Origin: Giardia muris
Taxonomy: Eukaryota > Fornicata > Diplomonadida > Hexamitidae
DNA length: 64,000 nt
NCBI GenBank assembly: GCA_006247105.1
Contig: CM016929.1
Span: forward strand, 868,001 to 932,000
Direction: 5' to 3'
Positions 38,001 to 46,765 of this stretch are shown here, one piece after another. Under the pieces are notes generated by a model, which saw nothing but the letters and a program-made list of their open reading frames with translations, was not told the DNA's origin and made no database searches. Position 1 is the stretch's first letter, and each line of letters starts with the position of its first letter. Made by a program: the position numbers and the translations under genes.

Positions 38001-40397
38001 CAGATTGTGCACTTGACGACTGCCAATCTCTCCCTCCCTGGAAACCCCTTCGCCGCACGTTTCGACGCGAGTATCTTCTCCTGGGCGGACCAAATGCTCG
38101 AGATTAACGTCTATAAGAGTGCCACAGTTGCGGAGCTGAACGCCGCGGCGCAGGAGTGCTCGAAATTCCAGAACATCGTCCGCACGCAAGGTGTCACCAG
38201 CTCCGAGCTCGTCCGACAGCACGACTTGGCAACCGTGCGCTACAACCAGGTCGCAATGACCCTCCAAGGGATCGTTGCCACGGAGACGAACCTTCAGAGC
38301 ATTTGCACTGGGAACAAGGAGCTCCATCATAGGATTTATCTCATCCATCACGCGAAGATGAAGACCCAACGGCTCCAGTTCCTTTTGGAGCGCCTCAAGG
38401 CGGGCGACCTCGAACGCCGTGGACTCGAGTACAATCGATCTGTCGTCGCGCTCTTCGCAACTGACGATACGCATCTCTTCGGAAGTCCTTTCACCCGGAA
38501 CCTTCATTGGTTACGCTTGCACCTCTCTAACCTCCACGATGGGGGGAGCGCGTCCATAGACTATGATCTACTCTCACAGACGGCTGCCAAGTGTCTAGCT
38601 GACGCGCGAGACGAGGGACTTCGCGAACGCGCTGCCATTCATCGACGTCGCAGTAGCATTTATGCGGCCCTGGTCTTTAAGTCACCCTCGAGGCAGGGGC
38701 GGGTGCTCCTAGAAGCCGAGAGCCTTCTGCGGGGCGTCTGCACGGAGCTTCAGATGTATCGGGGCGTAGGTGGTGGGAGCCTCCAGCCCCGTTCGGTCTT
38801 CTCCGTCCTCGATCGCGAGCTGCAGACCTTTTCTCTATGTATTCGCCACTTCACCCCGCCTCCTAGTGCCTCAAAGGCGTATGTGCGTTACATGAACCTC
38901 TTCTCGCCGGAGACGGCGTACGCAAAGGGCGTGGAGCTAGCAGAACTGGCGGGCCACATGCTGGACCCGCTCTGGGTTGTACTCCAGACAACTATCGACA
39001 TCCTAGCGACTCGTGAGCAGACATCCGAGATGGGGGGCGTTGTCCACTTCCTCGGAGGCTATCTCTCTCGTCTCTCGTGCATATTTAGTGCTCCTACTAC
39101 GGCCTTTGCTCGGCTCGTCTCAGAGGCGATGAAGTACGCCACAGCCACCTCGGACCATGCCATCTTCAACGCTCTGCGCTACTATTCGACGTCCTCCTCC
39201 TTTGCCATGTACCGACAAGCGTTCAGCCATGGAAACCCCGCCATGGTGTTCACAGGACCCTTCGCCGAACTGGCAAACTCTCTGGCTGGAGTTGGGCCTG
39301 GGAAGATCCAAACGGTCTCGCGCCTCACTGATAGCCAGGTTGCACGGTATGTGGTGAATACGACGCTCACCCCGCTGATCAGGTGCCTCTATCCGCGATA
39401 CCTTCTTATCTACGTTGCAGTTCTGCAATACCTCGCGAACAAAGGAAGTCCACACATTGTTCGCATCCCTGTCCTACTGATGTCTCCAGGGTCTCTGCCC
39501 TCGGACACCCAGCTGCGTGTCATGGACGTCGATACGCCTCCATTCTTCGGAGAGGGCTCGTTACTAGGTGTGGCCTTTCGTTCATACTCTCTGGGCTCGT
39601 TTGCAGGTCTCATCTTCTCCCACTACCCACCTCCTCGCACCCTCTTTGACGGAGAGCTGCTCTTCTCCTTCGCATTCAAGGCAGTCGGGGGATTGACACT
39701 TCTTCCGATCGCAACATTTCTTGTCTCCCTAACTCGAACGGTCGAGAGTCTCATGGCGGAGGCTGGGGCCAATGCGGAGACCCCTGCGAGAAGCTTCGGA
39801 GAGGGACTTAAGAATAGCTGGCGACTCGCGGACTACGTTTTTCGCCATGATGCGCAACATTACGCAACGCTGAGCCGCAACATGCTGAGCCGGCTGAAGG
39901 GTCTGCTCGGGACGTTGTCTGCGGGCCACGATGAACGGGAGCCCATTCTGACGCCATTGGCGGCCGTCTCCTTCGAGAGCGTGATCCAAGGCCCGTTGAG
40001 GGTCCAGTTCCAAGGACTCGTCGACCAGGCGACCGCAGAGCTGCAACGGATCCTTATCGACGTGTATGGAGGATGCCTTACAGACCTTCACATCATGGCC
40101 TCTCCAGCGCAGCTCTTCCACCTCACCCCAATGCCTCGATATGTTCACCTCACGACGCTGGATCAACTACAAAGCATTACCGACGAGGTTACTGCTGCGT
40201 GCACGCAGACGATACGCCTCCTTGGGCGGCCAGACCTCCAGGGGACCGTCACTAAAACGTTCAGGGCCGCTGCGATTTCGTACGTCCAGCGCCTCCACCG
40301 CACATACCACATCGACCGCGCCCAGAACTACGCCTTCATTGCAAACGCGCTTTGCGACCTGCCACTGGGGCGCGGTGCTGACACTGGCAGTGAATAA
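35007..40397 (+). CDS. Large helical orphan protein (1,796 residues)
   Basis: No family was recognised. The protein is cytosolic in character, with no signal peptide or clear membrane span. It is built from many leucine/alanine-rich helices over its whole length, as in large alpha-solenoid scaffolds of the nuclear pore, vesicle coats or dynein-associated complexes. Examples are AVQAVVEQQIVHLTTANLSL, KTQRLQFLLERLKAGDLERR and LVDQATAELQRILIDVYGG. A short acidic low-complexity segment lies near 815-835. There are no cysteine repeats, ankyrin repeats or kinase motifs. It shares a 39-bp promoter with ZMYND10, and its stop overlaps AGTGAAT (40389-40395), an exact AGTRAAY poly(A) signal. The reading frame is unbroken and codon-biased, so it is surely a gene. 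Confidence 0.85.
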   Translation: MLKHLGSRTPGEAVLPGMELFEALHAYPDMVRSFFRELSGALAIRAGLTGELLLLHSPLETAQAAGVLLRGGSGGQEYCSFFTALGRAFRTPLAKAFVLCSGRRALDANAYRTAEAEALYFLGQDELYPPVYLRLAGRFRTLLRQDNQITREFLGLLDRLEERILGVAGWMRYNPETDGAELEVDVELARRVAETTLVDAFDRIKSGCVQELSGPANGLLQTPYGQLSELTAGYLVGHSAGYMHSMLRTVYTSVDEACTLDLAEALEQRSHDPLDPEYTPAGFSTLAAPCDENDERLKGCVEALGQADIFYFLLCPELRLPSVSLSLGASVQTSLTVPILPIRPDAGPEIIASILYTFCVHEERVSALTIACSLLPHLARARFSVVRYLQWHAQQKYYDASITYPCESFLLPAGEGDSTGVEEPSGASGPLGLKGNARHIAIAFLFLEYLASQGLLNPDFVAGLDKSHIEAFRLHSPVILDYAIPLCASVLQDQPEAVIKDIGLVRGCPLVRGYQQAVDPSTAVPLALLAELLKTGLSDNTLAARSDVHHLFSLAVCRPLTSADMTTAAIFVGNTLLNELVCSGYLCAYETLCALFYTESQDSGLVPADLFALQSVDLLSFFLDECTARQLLDVTFTLRTSLNVPYILVYRTLREGPTFSTDFLRALIAELETWDLPKEARLPYELLVAIYEALGSMPWTGRREFRETVFQQVEFPMLSENREVVDKYRDLLMRFFGPATDVAVHRFSDMLIQDDFLSAPYYARLSDSFLSCALTKDIDPSFLISLLACSCTPGELKSTKLADYESCFTNREGHATSDSSEMEDPAPVPGPEKGLAAVAEMASAMGPSSAIMERVRPYSYHANYLVLHRVTFSMLRMLGSDENLAHYKTIFACLSYLIKDLQILLSPTPHMAGLCLTGGTVDVSIGPLTIGYLYLAIAHLERVLAARIPQLEAETRAYYAEMVAIQEELVAAELPVTPLTVDVGDPQFLQAVQAVVEQQIVHLTTANLSLPGNPFAARFDASIFSWADQMLEINVYKSATVAELNAAAQECSKFQNIVRTQGVTSSELVRQHDLATVRYNQVAMTLQGIVATETNLQSICTGNKELHHRIYLIHHAKMKTQRLQFLLERLKAGDLERRGLEYNRSVVALFATDDTHLFGSPFTRNLHWLRLHLSNLHDGGSASIDYDLLSQTAAKCLADARDEGLRERAAIHRRRSSIYAALVFKSPSRQGRVLLEAESLLRGVCTELQMYRGVGGGSLQPRSVFSVLDRELQTFSLCIRHFTPPPSASKAYVRYMNLFSPETAYAKGVELAELAGHMLDPLWVVLQTTIDILATREQTSEMGGVVHFLGGYLSRLSCIFSAPTTAFARLVSEAMKYATATSDHAIFNALRYYSTSSSFAMYRQAFSHGNPAMVFTGPFAELANSLAGVGPGKIQTVSRLTDSQVARYVVNTTLTPLIRCLYPRYLLIYVAVLQYLANKGSPHIVRIPVLLMSPGSLPSDTQLRVMDVDTPPFFGEGSLLGVAFRSYSLGSFAGLIFSHYPPPRTLFDGELLFSFAFKAVGGLTLLPIATFLVSLTRTVESLMAEAGANAETPARSFGEGLKNSWRLADYVFRHDAQHYATLSRNMLSRLKGLLGTLSAGHDEREPILTPLAAVSFESVIQGPLRVQFQGLVDQATAELQRILIDVYGGCLTDLHIMASPAQLFHLTPMPRYVHLTTLDQLQSITDEVTAACTQTIRLLGRPDLQGTVTKTFRAAAISYVQRLHRTYHIDRAQNYAFIANALCDLPLGRGADTGSE
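40389..40395 (+). terminator. Poly(A) signal AGTGAAT overlapping the stop
   Basis: GGCAGTGAATAACGG contains a perfect AGTRAAY whose last T is the first base of the TAA stop of the large orphan gene. Confidence 0.65.
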
Positions 40398-40433
40398 CGG
40401 GCCAGATACCCAGTAACGAGGGCTTTCAAAAAA

Positions 40434-42404
40434 ATGCCTGCTCCCGGTCTCACAAGGGCAGCAAAAAGGGGGGATCTCGATGGTATAAGGAAGCATTTAG
40501 CCTATGCGAGGTCTAGAGATTCCGAAGGACAGACAGCTCTGATGAAAGCAGTTGAGGTAGGGAGCTCTATCTGTATTGATTTGCTCCTGCCATTAGAGGG
40601 TGGAATGCAGGATAACAAAGGATGGACGGCGCTGATGAGAGCGGCCGATATAGGCAGCTCGTACATCGCCGAGAAGCTTCTGTCTGAGGCGGGGCGCCGA
40701 ACCTGGAAGAAAAAAGGTGTATTTCCACCTGGCACAACCGCGCTCATGATTGCTACTTATAGGGGTGCCACTCGAGTGATTGAGCTTTTGAGTCCGTACG
40801 AAAAAAACTTCACGGACTCCATGGGTCATCCGGCCTCGTGGTATGCTCGTGCAACTCGCCCAATCACGCTCTCCTATTCCTCTCCAAGCATGTTTATGCC
40901 TAGGAGTCAGTCCTATAGCAGCTCTTCATTCGGTTATGGCACAACCGGGCGTTCTCCCATCACTCCGAAGATGAGTCTGATCACTGACTCGTCTAGGGGC
41001 CCAACCACCACTTTCACAGGTGCTTTCCAATGGCTGGACGGATCCGTTCACACTTCCGATGACGATGAGCAGCAAAACTTCCAAAGAGCCTTGGAGGGGG
41101 ACATCGCCGCACAAAGATCCACGCAATCTCACACCAATGGCCACCCTGATGCAAAAACGCATATGTCCGAGTCTTCACAGGTCAGTCAGCTTCCCAACGG
41201 CACCAACGCTTCCCCCCGTAGTAATATTGAGGTGGAGCTGCAGTGCACAAATGAACATGAGGGACATCCCGCTCGGACCTCCGGAGTGCCCGTGAACGCA
41301 GGCCCCGGGCCCTTATCTCCTCTTATCATCGCGGCGGCAAGAGGGGACACAGACGAGGTTCGGAAGTGCATATCCAGTGCGGGAAGGTGCGACGCAGATG
41401 GGAGGACCGCTCTGATGTACGCCGCTGTGTATGGCCACACAGATACCGTCCGATTAATTGTAGAGCTGGAAGCTCGGACTCGAGACAGGTTTGGACGGAC
41501 GGCCTTGATGTATGCCGCACACGAGGGCTGGATAGAGTGCGTTCAGCTTCTTTTGGACGAGGCTGATATCAAGGATGCAGAGGGTATGACGGCCATCGAC
41601 TTTGCAGAGACGGTGACGGAGCCGCAGGATCGCGTCGTGCAGTGCACTTGGTGCGTCTGCATCATCCGGCGGCATCTGCATTTGCGCGGGGGCGTCGCTA
41701 CCAGGACCCTCGTCAACATGCTTGCGGAGACGCGTGTGGTGTTCAATGCGTTGAACGGATCGCTGGCAGACGAGGAGAAGGGCTTTGTTGGGAGCACGCT
41801 GATGACGGTTTTCGAGGGCGCCCTCGCACTTAAAAAGCTTGCCGAGCAGAAGGAGGGGAATAGCGTATCCAACCCCGATATCGATATGGTGGAGGAGCAA
41901 TTGGACGCAGATGAGGCTTCGGAGGTATTAGCGGCAAAACAGGCCCTTCAGAATGAGTGTAACAATCTTGCAGAGCGCCTGAAGAATGCGGAGGAAGAAG
42001 TCCAAGCGCAGAGGCAGAAACTTCTGGATTGGGAGACGTGGTCTGAGGAGCTCAGAGCCTACTGCGACGGTATCGTTGCCGAACGGGATGAGGCACGGAA
42101 GAGACTTGAGGCTCTGGAAGAAGAGTCCCGTTTTCCCAAGAGAATCCAGTCCTGTACCGGATACTCCCTTGAAGAATTGGACCAACTCAAGGATATTCTA
42201 ACGAGCTCTCTACAAGCCGTTACAGCCGCGCAGGGTGCTTTTCAGGCAACATCTTGTATCATTTGTCTCTCCGCCCCGAAGAACACCCTACTACAGCCGT
42301 GCATGCACGTATGCGCCTGCTCTGAGTGTTCCAAAGAGCTCAGGGGGAAGCGGTGTCCGGTCTGTCGTTCTTGGGTCGAGCGCGTCGATACCATCTTCAT
42401 ATGA
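40434..42404 (+). CDS. Ankyrin-repeat protein with C-terminal RING finger (protein 21.1 type)
   Basis: A 656-residue protein. Ankyrin repeats fill about 1-135 (EGQTALMKAVEVGSS, GWTALMRAADIGSS, GTTALMIATYRGA) and resume at about 300-390 (GRTALMYAAVYGHTDTV, GRTALMYAAHEGWIECV). A Ser-rich disordered linker lies between them. A coiled coil (about 505-560) precedes a RING finger at 608-649: CIIC, CMHVC, CSEC, CPVC. C3HC4 RINGs of this class are usually ubiquitin E3 ligases, and ankyrins choose partners; that role is inferred. It is a paralogue of the gene at 49949, sharing the block GYSLEELDQLKDIL before the RING and the end VERVDTIFI. The start context is TTCAAAAAAATG. Confidence 0.88.
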   Translation: MPAPGLTRAAKRGDLDGIRKHLAYARSRDSEGQTALMKAVEVGSSICIDLLLPLEGGMQDNKGWTALMRAADIGSSYIAEKLLSEAGRRTWKKKGVFPPGTTALMIATYRGATRVIELLSPYEKNFTDSMGHPASWYARATRPITLSYSSPSMFMPRSQSYSSSSFGYGTTGRSPITPKMSLITDSSRGPTTTFTGAFQWLDGSVHTSDDDEQQNFQRALEGDIAAQRSTQSHTNGHPDAKTHMSESSQVSQLPNGTNASPRSNIEVELQCTNEHEGHPARTSGVPVNAGPGPLSPLIIAAARGDTDEVRKCISSAGRCDADGRTALMYAAVYGHTDTVRLIVELEARTRDRFGRTALMYAAHEGWIECVQLLLDEADIKDAEGMTAIDFAETVTEPQDRVVQCTWCVCIIRRHLHLRGGVATRTLVNMLAETRVVFNALNGSLADEEKGFVGSTLMTVFEGALALKKLAEQKEGNSVSNPDIDMVEEQLDADEASEVLAAKQALQNECNNLAERLKNAEEEVQAQRQKLLDWETWSEELRAYCDGIVAERDEARKRLEALEEESRFPKRIQSCTGYSLEELDQLKDILTSSLQAVTAAQGAFQATSCIICLSAPKNTLLQPCMHVCACSECSKELRGKRCPVCRSWVERVDTIFI

Positions 42405-42497
42405 GTGTAGGATTGCGATTATGTTTCCTGATCGGTGTCTTGTGCGAGAGGTTCCCGCCCATGCGGCCGACGGTGGTGGCCGCACCCTTGTCGATCG

Positions 42498-42504
42498 GTT
42501 CACT
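42498..42504 (-). terminator. Poly(A) signal AGTGAAC one base after the stop
   Basis: On the minus strand TAACAGTGAACCG places a perfect AGTRAAY one base behind the TAA stop of the SR-like gene. Confidence 0.65.
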
Positions 42505-42505
42505 G

Positions 42506-43213
42506 TTAGTCGTCGCGAGCTTCTGGGGCATCGTCGTACATGTCGGAACGAGAGCGACGAGGCTCGTCACGGCCAAGACTGCGGACGTTGTTCGGGCCAC
42601 CGCGGCAGACGAAGATTGGCATCACCGTCCCCTCGTACTCGAGGGAGAGAGGGCGGCTCGCGTCAAGGTCTGGCGAATCGTACCCAAAGTAGCCGACGTC
42701 CGAGTTGGGGCAAATGAGGGTGTAGGTCGTGGCCCCGATCTTCTCGGAAATGAACTTCTTGAACTCGGCCACGGTACAAAGGGACGGATGCAGATTGCGG
42801 ATTACGTAGTTGAAGGCCGTCCTCGGGTAATCGTACACGACCGCCGGCTGCGCCTGGCCGCGGCGATCTGGGTAGTCGTCCATGCGGCCAGGTCGTTTCA
42901 TCGAAAAGCGGTCCGGGCGCTCCGAGCGGTAACGATCATTGTAATCGCGCCCTCCGGGCCCCCGCGCCCCGAGGTCGCGCGACTCCTTCTTTGCCCTCGC
43001 CTTCTCAATCCCGTATTCATGCCCGTCAATGGTGATCGTGCTACTGGTGGCGAGGGCGAGGTCCGTCTCGCTCCCGAGTGTCAGGAAGCAGAACCCGCGC
43101 TCGCTATTCAGGTACATCTCCTTCATGCCCCCGAGCTTCGTCCAAGCGTCGCGGACCTGGTCCTCCGTAACGGTGGCCGGAAGGCCTCGTACAACAACAC
43201 GGTACTCATCCAT
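42506..43213 (-). CDS. RRM protein, SR-like splicing or mRNA-binding factor
   Basis: A 235-residue protein. The N-terminal RRM has RNP2 VVVRGL (6-11) and RNP1-like RGFCFLTL (about 39-46). A short Arg/Asp/Gly-rich linker follows (GPGGRDYNDRYRSERPDRF). A second globular part (about 130-205) has YVIRNLHPSL, which reads like the RNP2 strand of a second, divergent RRM. The C-terminus is RS-like and acidic (RRSRSDMYDDAPEARDD). Two RRMs plus a charged tail suggest an SR/hnRNP-type protein. The ATG follows TGATCAAAAAAA: the A-run starts 2 bp after the stop of the upstream ankyrin-kinase gene, so the two genes are only 9 bp apart. Confidence 0.72.
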   Translation of the reverse strand: MDEYRVVVRGLPATVTEDQVRDAWTKLGGMKEMYLNSERGFCFLTLGSETDLALATSSTITIDGHEYGIEKARAKKESRDLGARGPGGRDYNDRYRSERPDRFSMKRPGRMDDYPDRRGQAQPAVVYDYPRTAFNYVIRNLHPSLCTVAEFKKFISEKIGATTYTLICPNSDVGYFGYDSPDLDASRPLSLEYEGTVMPIFVCRGGPNNVRSLGRDEPRRSRSDMYDDAPEARDD

Positions 43214-43222
43214 TTTTTTTGA

Positions 43223-46200
43223 TCAGCACTCCGAGCCCGCCGTCTCAGCCCCCTCCCGGATGCGGAAGTACTCCCGGACGATCGCAACGCAGAGGAGGCG
43301 GCGCTCGCGCGGGACGCTTGGCCAAGGTTCGGCCGCTGAGCGGAGGACACTGAAGCCCCGCCGCTGGGACTCTTGGATCTCCGCATCCAGGAGGGCGACG
43401 ACACTATTGGGCCAGCCATTATGCGCCGCCTCGAGCAAGGCGGTCCAGCCGACTCCCCGAGGATGTTGGGAGTTGGTTACACATCCCGCCTCCTTGAAGG
43501 CAAGAAGCCGCACCACGTCTGTCTGATTCTTCTGGACGGCACGGAAAAGGGCCGTGCACCCGATGTCATCTTGAAGGCGCGCCTCGTAAGGGATGAGAGC
43601 CTCGACGATCTCAGCATGCCCAGCACGAGCCGCTAACATCAAAGCTGTCCACCCTCCTTCCGCTCGCAACCCACTCTCAGCGGTAGCCAGATGACGAGCG
43701 ACCTCAACGTACCCGCGTTCCGCTGCGTACATCAACGCGGTCATCCCGGTCGTCGTTTGCGCCCGCATCTCCTTCTGGGAGAGCACACGCACGAGCGAAG
43801 CGTTATTGGTGAGGGCGGCCATCATGAGGGCCGTATAACCCTCTACTGACCGAGTCCCCACCTCGGCCATTCGCTCCTTAGCAATATGCGGGTTCCGCAG
43901 CAGGATGCAGCGCATCAGGCGCGAGAACCCGAGATGGGATAAAAGGTGGATCTCGCGCTCGAGGAGGACTCGCATCAGTTGCCGTGGAGGGTCCGAGAAG
44001 ATCGCATAGTAGAGGGCGCAATGGCCACGATAATCCTGCATCCCCACCTCACTCTCCAGTAGGTACTGGGCGGCCGCGAAGTTCCCATTCTCGACGGCCG
44101 CCATTAGGGCAGTCTTCCCATATGCGTCTCGTAGCTGGGATTGATATCCAAGGCTCTGCACGTCGCCCAGAGTGTTGCGTAGTGCCGCGATGATGAGGGG
44201 TGTGAGACCCTCCTCGAGACGTTCAAAGGTTTCGAGCTGCTCCAAGTCCTGTGCGAGGCTTTCGTGCCCGTTTTTCCTTGCCAAGTCCGTCGCCGTCTCC
44301 CCATTCTCCGTCCGGTAGCCTGCCTCAAGCCGAATAAGAAGGAGGGCGGCCGGAACCCACCCCATCTCGGCGGCGTACATTGAGGCAGTCACCCCCGTCT
44401 TGCTTCGAATACCTGCCTCTCGTTTCGCCAGGATCGGAATAACGTTCATTTGCCTGTTCTTAACCGCGAGCATCAGGGCTGTATCTCCTGCACGACTGAC
44501 GATGCAACTCTCGTCTCTCAACAAGGAACTCACAAGCGCCTCATCTCCCTTCTCCGCGGCTCGCATAAGGGTCGTTCGGAACTGTAAGTCATGTGCCCCA
44601 CCCTCCTTTCGGACCAAAGACATTGCAATGCTCCCCATCCCCATCTCTGCCGCATACATGAGAGCCGTACACCCGTCAGCAGACTGAAGACCCATCTCTT
44701 TATCCAATAGCGTGGCCGCGACTTGTGAGTGCCCGGAGCGGATCGCAAACATCAACGCCGTTAGTCTCGTATGGGACGCCTGGAGCCGTGTCTCGTAGAA
44801 ACTGAGGAGGACTGCCACCTCACGCGAGTCCATATGAGCAGCGATCATAAGAGCGGTCCAGCCCTCGTTCGAGAACTGCCCGACCGAGGCTCTTCCAGAT
44901 ACCATGCGCATGATTTGCATGGCGGCCGAGAGGTCATTCGCGGCGGCCGATAGCATGAGAGGCGTGTACGTAATCAGAAGTACCTCTCGTTCGAGAGGAA
45001 GGAGTAGTCGGAAGATGTCTGCGGCCCCATCTCGTAATGCATATGCAGATGCTGGTCTATCACGCAAATCGCATAAACCGGCCTCGTAGTCTGCCAGGAG
45101 ACGACACATCTCTAAGTTCCCCTTTTCAACGGCAAGCATGAGAAGGGTCTTGTCTTCCTCGTAACGGATCTCACTCTCTAATGGGAGTAACCGTTGAGCG
45201 AGTTCTAGACACCGTTCTTGATCCTCCTGGTTAGAACTTGCCTCAAGGCAAAGGCGTAGTGCCGTGATTCCTTCAGTTGATATAGCCCCGGCCTCCCAAT
45301 TGGCAAGTGTTAGGGCTGCGTCGTAGGCCCGGCTGGTGATAGCGTGCATGAGGGCCGTCCAGCCGTTACCATCAACGTATCGGCTTTGTGCTGGGGCGAG
45401 TTGTTGAACGAGGTCGACATCACCATCCATGGCGGCGCGCATGATGTCTGTGCAATTATCGTCGTCGGCACCAAGACGCTCACGTACCTCGTCATTGATG
45501 CAAGCCAGAGGTTCGATGTCCGAAAGGTCTGTAAGAGTCAATCGCTCTTCCGGATCCAGGTAAAGACAAGCCTCGATAGTGGCAAGGAGGTCGGGGCTAT
45601 ATATGGCGTGATTAGCGTAGATCAAAGGTTTGGAGATAGGGAGCGCACCTCGACTGAAATACCACGCTCGCGACCGATTTGCCAGGCTCAACAGGCGTAC
45701 ATACCCATCATTCTCACATATGGGATCAACACCATCCAAGTCATCTGTTAGGACGTCAAAAACCAGGTCGAGATGGGGTAGGAACCTAGGCGATGTACAC
45801 GTGGCTAATAGGGCTGTATAGACGTTGAGCCTAGGAGCGAGCCGTGTTTCAGAGCTCACACCACGTCGCTGGAAGAATCGTGTCCAACGCTCATACCCTT
45901 GAAGAAACTCAATATCCTTGAACGAGTTGGTCTTCCTCTCCTCGGGAAGCTCATGATAGATGGTACAAAAGCGAGTGCGCAGCCGATCGGATGGACTCAA
46001 GTCCAGACTGAGGAAAAGGAGCTCGAGCATCACGGCTCCGGCAGAGTACACGACACTGGAAAAGGCGGTGCTATCAGCATCTATGGAAAAGAGCTCCGGG
46101 GCCACGTACTCCCCTGGGTCTGTGTAGAGAGTATCCAACGCCCGCTCGTCAGAGCTTGCCGCTAACTTCTGGGCAAGCCGATCTGTCTCCGGGAGGAAGT

Positions 46201-46663
46201 CATAAATGACGGAGGGGACTAAGTCGAGCATCAGGTTTCCTTTATCCGAGAAGAAGAGGGTGCTCGGATTAATCAGGGGGGCGACCCGCAGGGACATGCG
46301 GCTAGTAAACTGGTGCACGTAGCTGCAGATATACATCAGATGAGTGAAGATCATCCAGCACTCGTCCTCAGAAAAGGAGTTCTGAGTCATCATGAACTCA
46401 ACGATCTGGTCGCGTAAAGAGCCGCCAGGGGCATATTCGGTCTTGATGATCACTGTTTCACCCTTGCATTCCGCCCCAAGAAGACGCAGTATGTGAGGGC
46501 TAATTGCATAACGTAACTTGCGTAAGGTATGGACCAGCTGGGCACGATCCTCCTCGCTGAGCTCATGCGCATCGACCGTGGTGATGACAACACGACGTCC
46601 CGTATGCTCGTCGTGCGAGATGTGCCGTCGTGAGCTTGAAGAGATCGATGTCTCCACATGCAT
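43223..46663 (-). CDS. NEK-like pseudokinase with ankyrin repeats
   Basis: A 1,146-residue protein. Residues about 1-380 have kinase layout with a recognisable hinge (IIKTEYAPGGSLRDQ), an APE-like motif (GEYVAPELF) and a C-lobe (YSPDLLATIEACLYLDPEERL). The Gly-rich loop and the ATP lysine are missing (RRVVITTVDA), the catalytic loop reads SLRVAPLINPSTLFF instead of HRDLKxxN, and DFG is MLDLVPS; catalysis is therefore not expected. From about 410 to the end run some twenty ankyrin repeats (GWTALMHAITSRAYDAAL, GCTALMYAAEMGMGSIAM, GWTALMLAARAGHAEIV). Giardia has a very large NEK family in which many members are pseudokinases with ankyrins. The ATG at 46663 is preferred because CTTTAAAA lies directly before it; 46696 is an alternative. 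Confidence 0.88.
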   Translation of the reverse strand: MHVETSISSSSRRHISHDEHTGRRVVITTVDAHELSEEDRAQLVHTLRKLRYAISPHILRLLGAECKGETVIIKTEYAPGGSLRDQIVEFMMTQNSFSEDECWMIFTHLMYICSYVHQFTSRMSLRVAPLINPSTLFFSDKGNLMLDLVPSVIYDFLPETDRLAQKLAASSDERALDTLYTDPGEYVAPELFSIDADSTAFSSVVYSAGAVMLELLFLSLDLSPSDRLRTRFCTIYHELPEERKTNSFKDIEFLQGYERWTRFFQRRGVSSETRLAPRLNVYTALLATCTSPRFLPHLDLVFDVLTDDLDGVDPICENDGYVRLLSLANRSRAWYFSRGALPISKPLIYANHAIYSPDLLATIEACLYLDPEERLTLTDLSDIEPLACINDEVRERLGADDDNCTDIMRAAMDGDVDLVQQLAPAQSRYVDGNGWTALMHAITSRAYDAALTLANWEAGAISTEGITALRLCLEASSNQEDQERCLELAQRLLPLESEIRYEEDKTLLMLAVEKGNLEMCRLLADYEAGLCDLRDRPASAYALRDGAADIFRLLLPLEREVLLITYTPLMLSAAANDLSAAMQIMRMVSGRASVGQFSNEGWTALMIAAHMDSREVAVLLSFYETRLQASHTRLTALMFAIRSGHSQVAATLLDKEMGLQSADGCTALMYAAEMGMGSIAMSLVRKEGGAHDLQFRTTLMRAAEKGDEALVSSLLRDESCIVSRAGDTALMLAVKNRQMNVIPILAKREAGIRSKTGVTASMYAAEMGWVPAALLLIRLEAGYRTENGETATDLARKNGHESLAQDLEQLETFERLEEGLTPLIIAALRNTLGDVQSLGYQSQLRDAYGKTALMAAVENGNFAAAQYLLESEVGMQDYRGHCALYYAIFSDPPRQLMRVLLEREIHLLSHLGFSRLMRCILLRNPHIAKERMAEVGTRSVEGYTALMMAALTNNASLVRVLSQKEMRAQTTTGMTALMYAAERGYVEVARHLATAESGLRAEGGWTALMLAARAGHAEIVEALIPYEARLQDDIGCTALFRAVQKNQTDVVRLLAFKEAGCVTNSQHPRGVGWTALLEAAHNGWPNSVVALLDAEIQESQRRGFSVLRSAAEPWPSVPRERRLLCVAIVREYFRIREGAETAGSEC

Positions 46664-46765
46664 TTTTAAAGAGAACGCACCCTTCTCATATACCATTGAG
46701 TAACCCCATTAATCTCCAACGTCCTGGATACCTCATCTGAGACCTGAAATGCATGATGCCGAAAA

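Noticed and set aside
40377..40390. GCTGACACTGGCAG, resembling a Giardia branch-point/3' splice site
   Set aside because: It lies in the last codons of an unbroken reading frame, no matching 5' splice site was found, and no downstream exon is needed.
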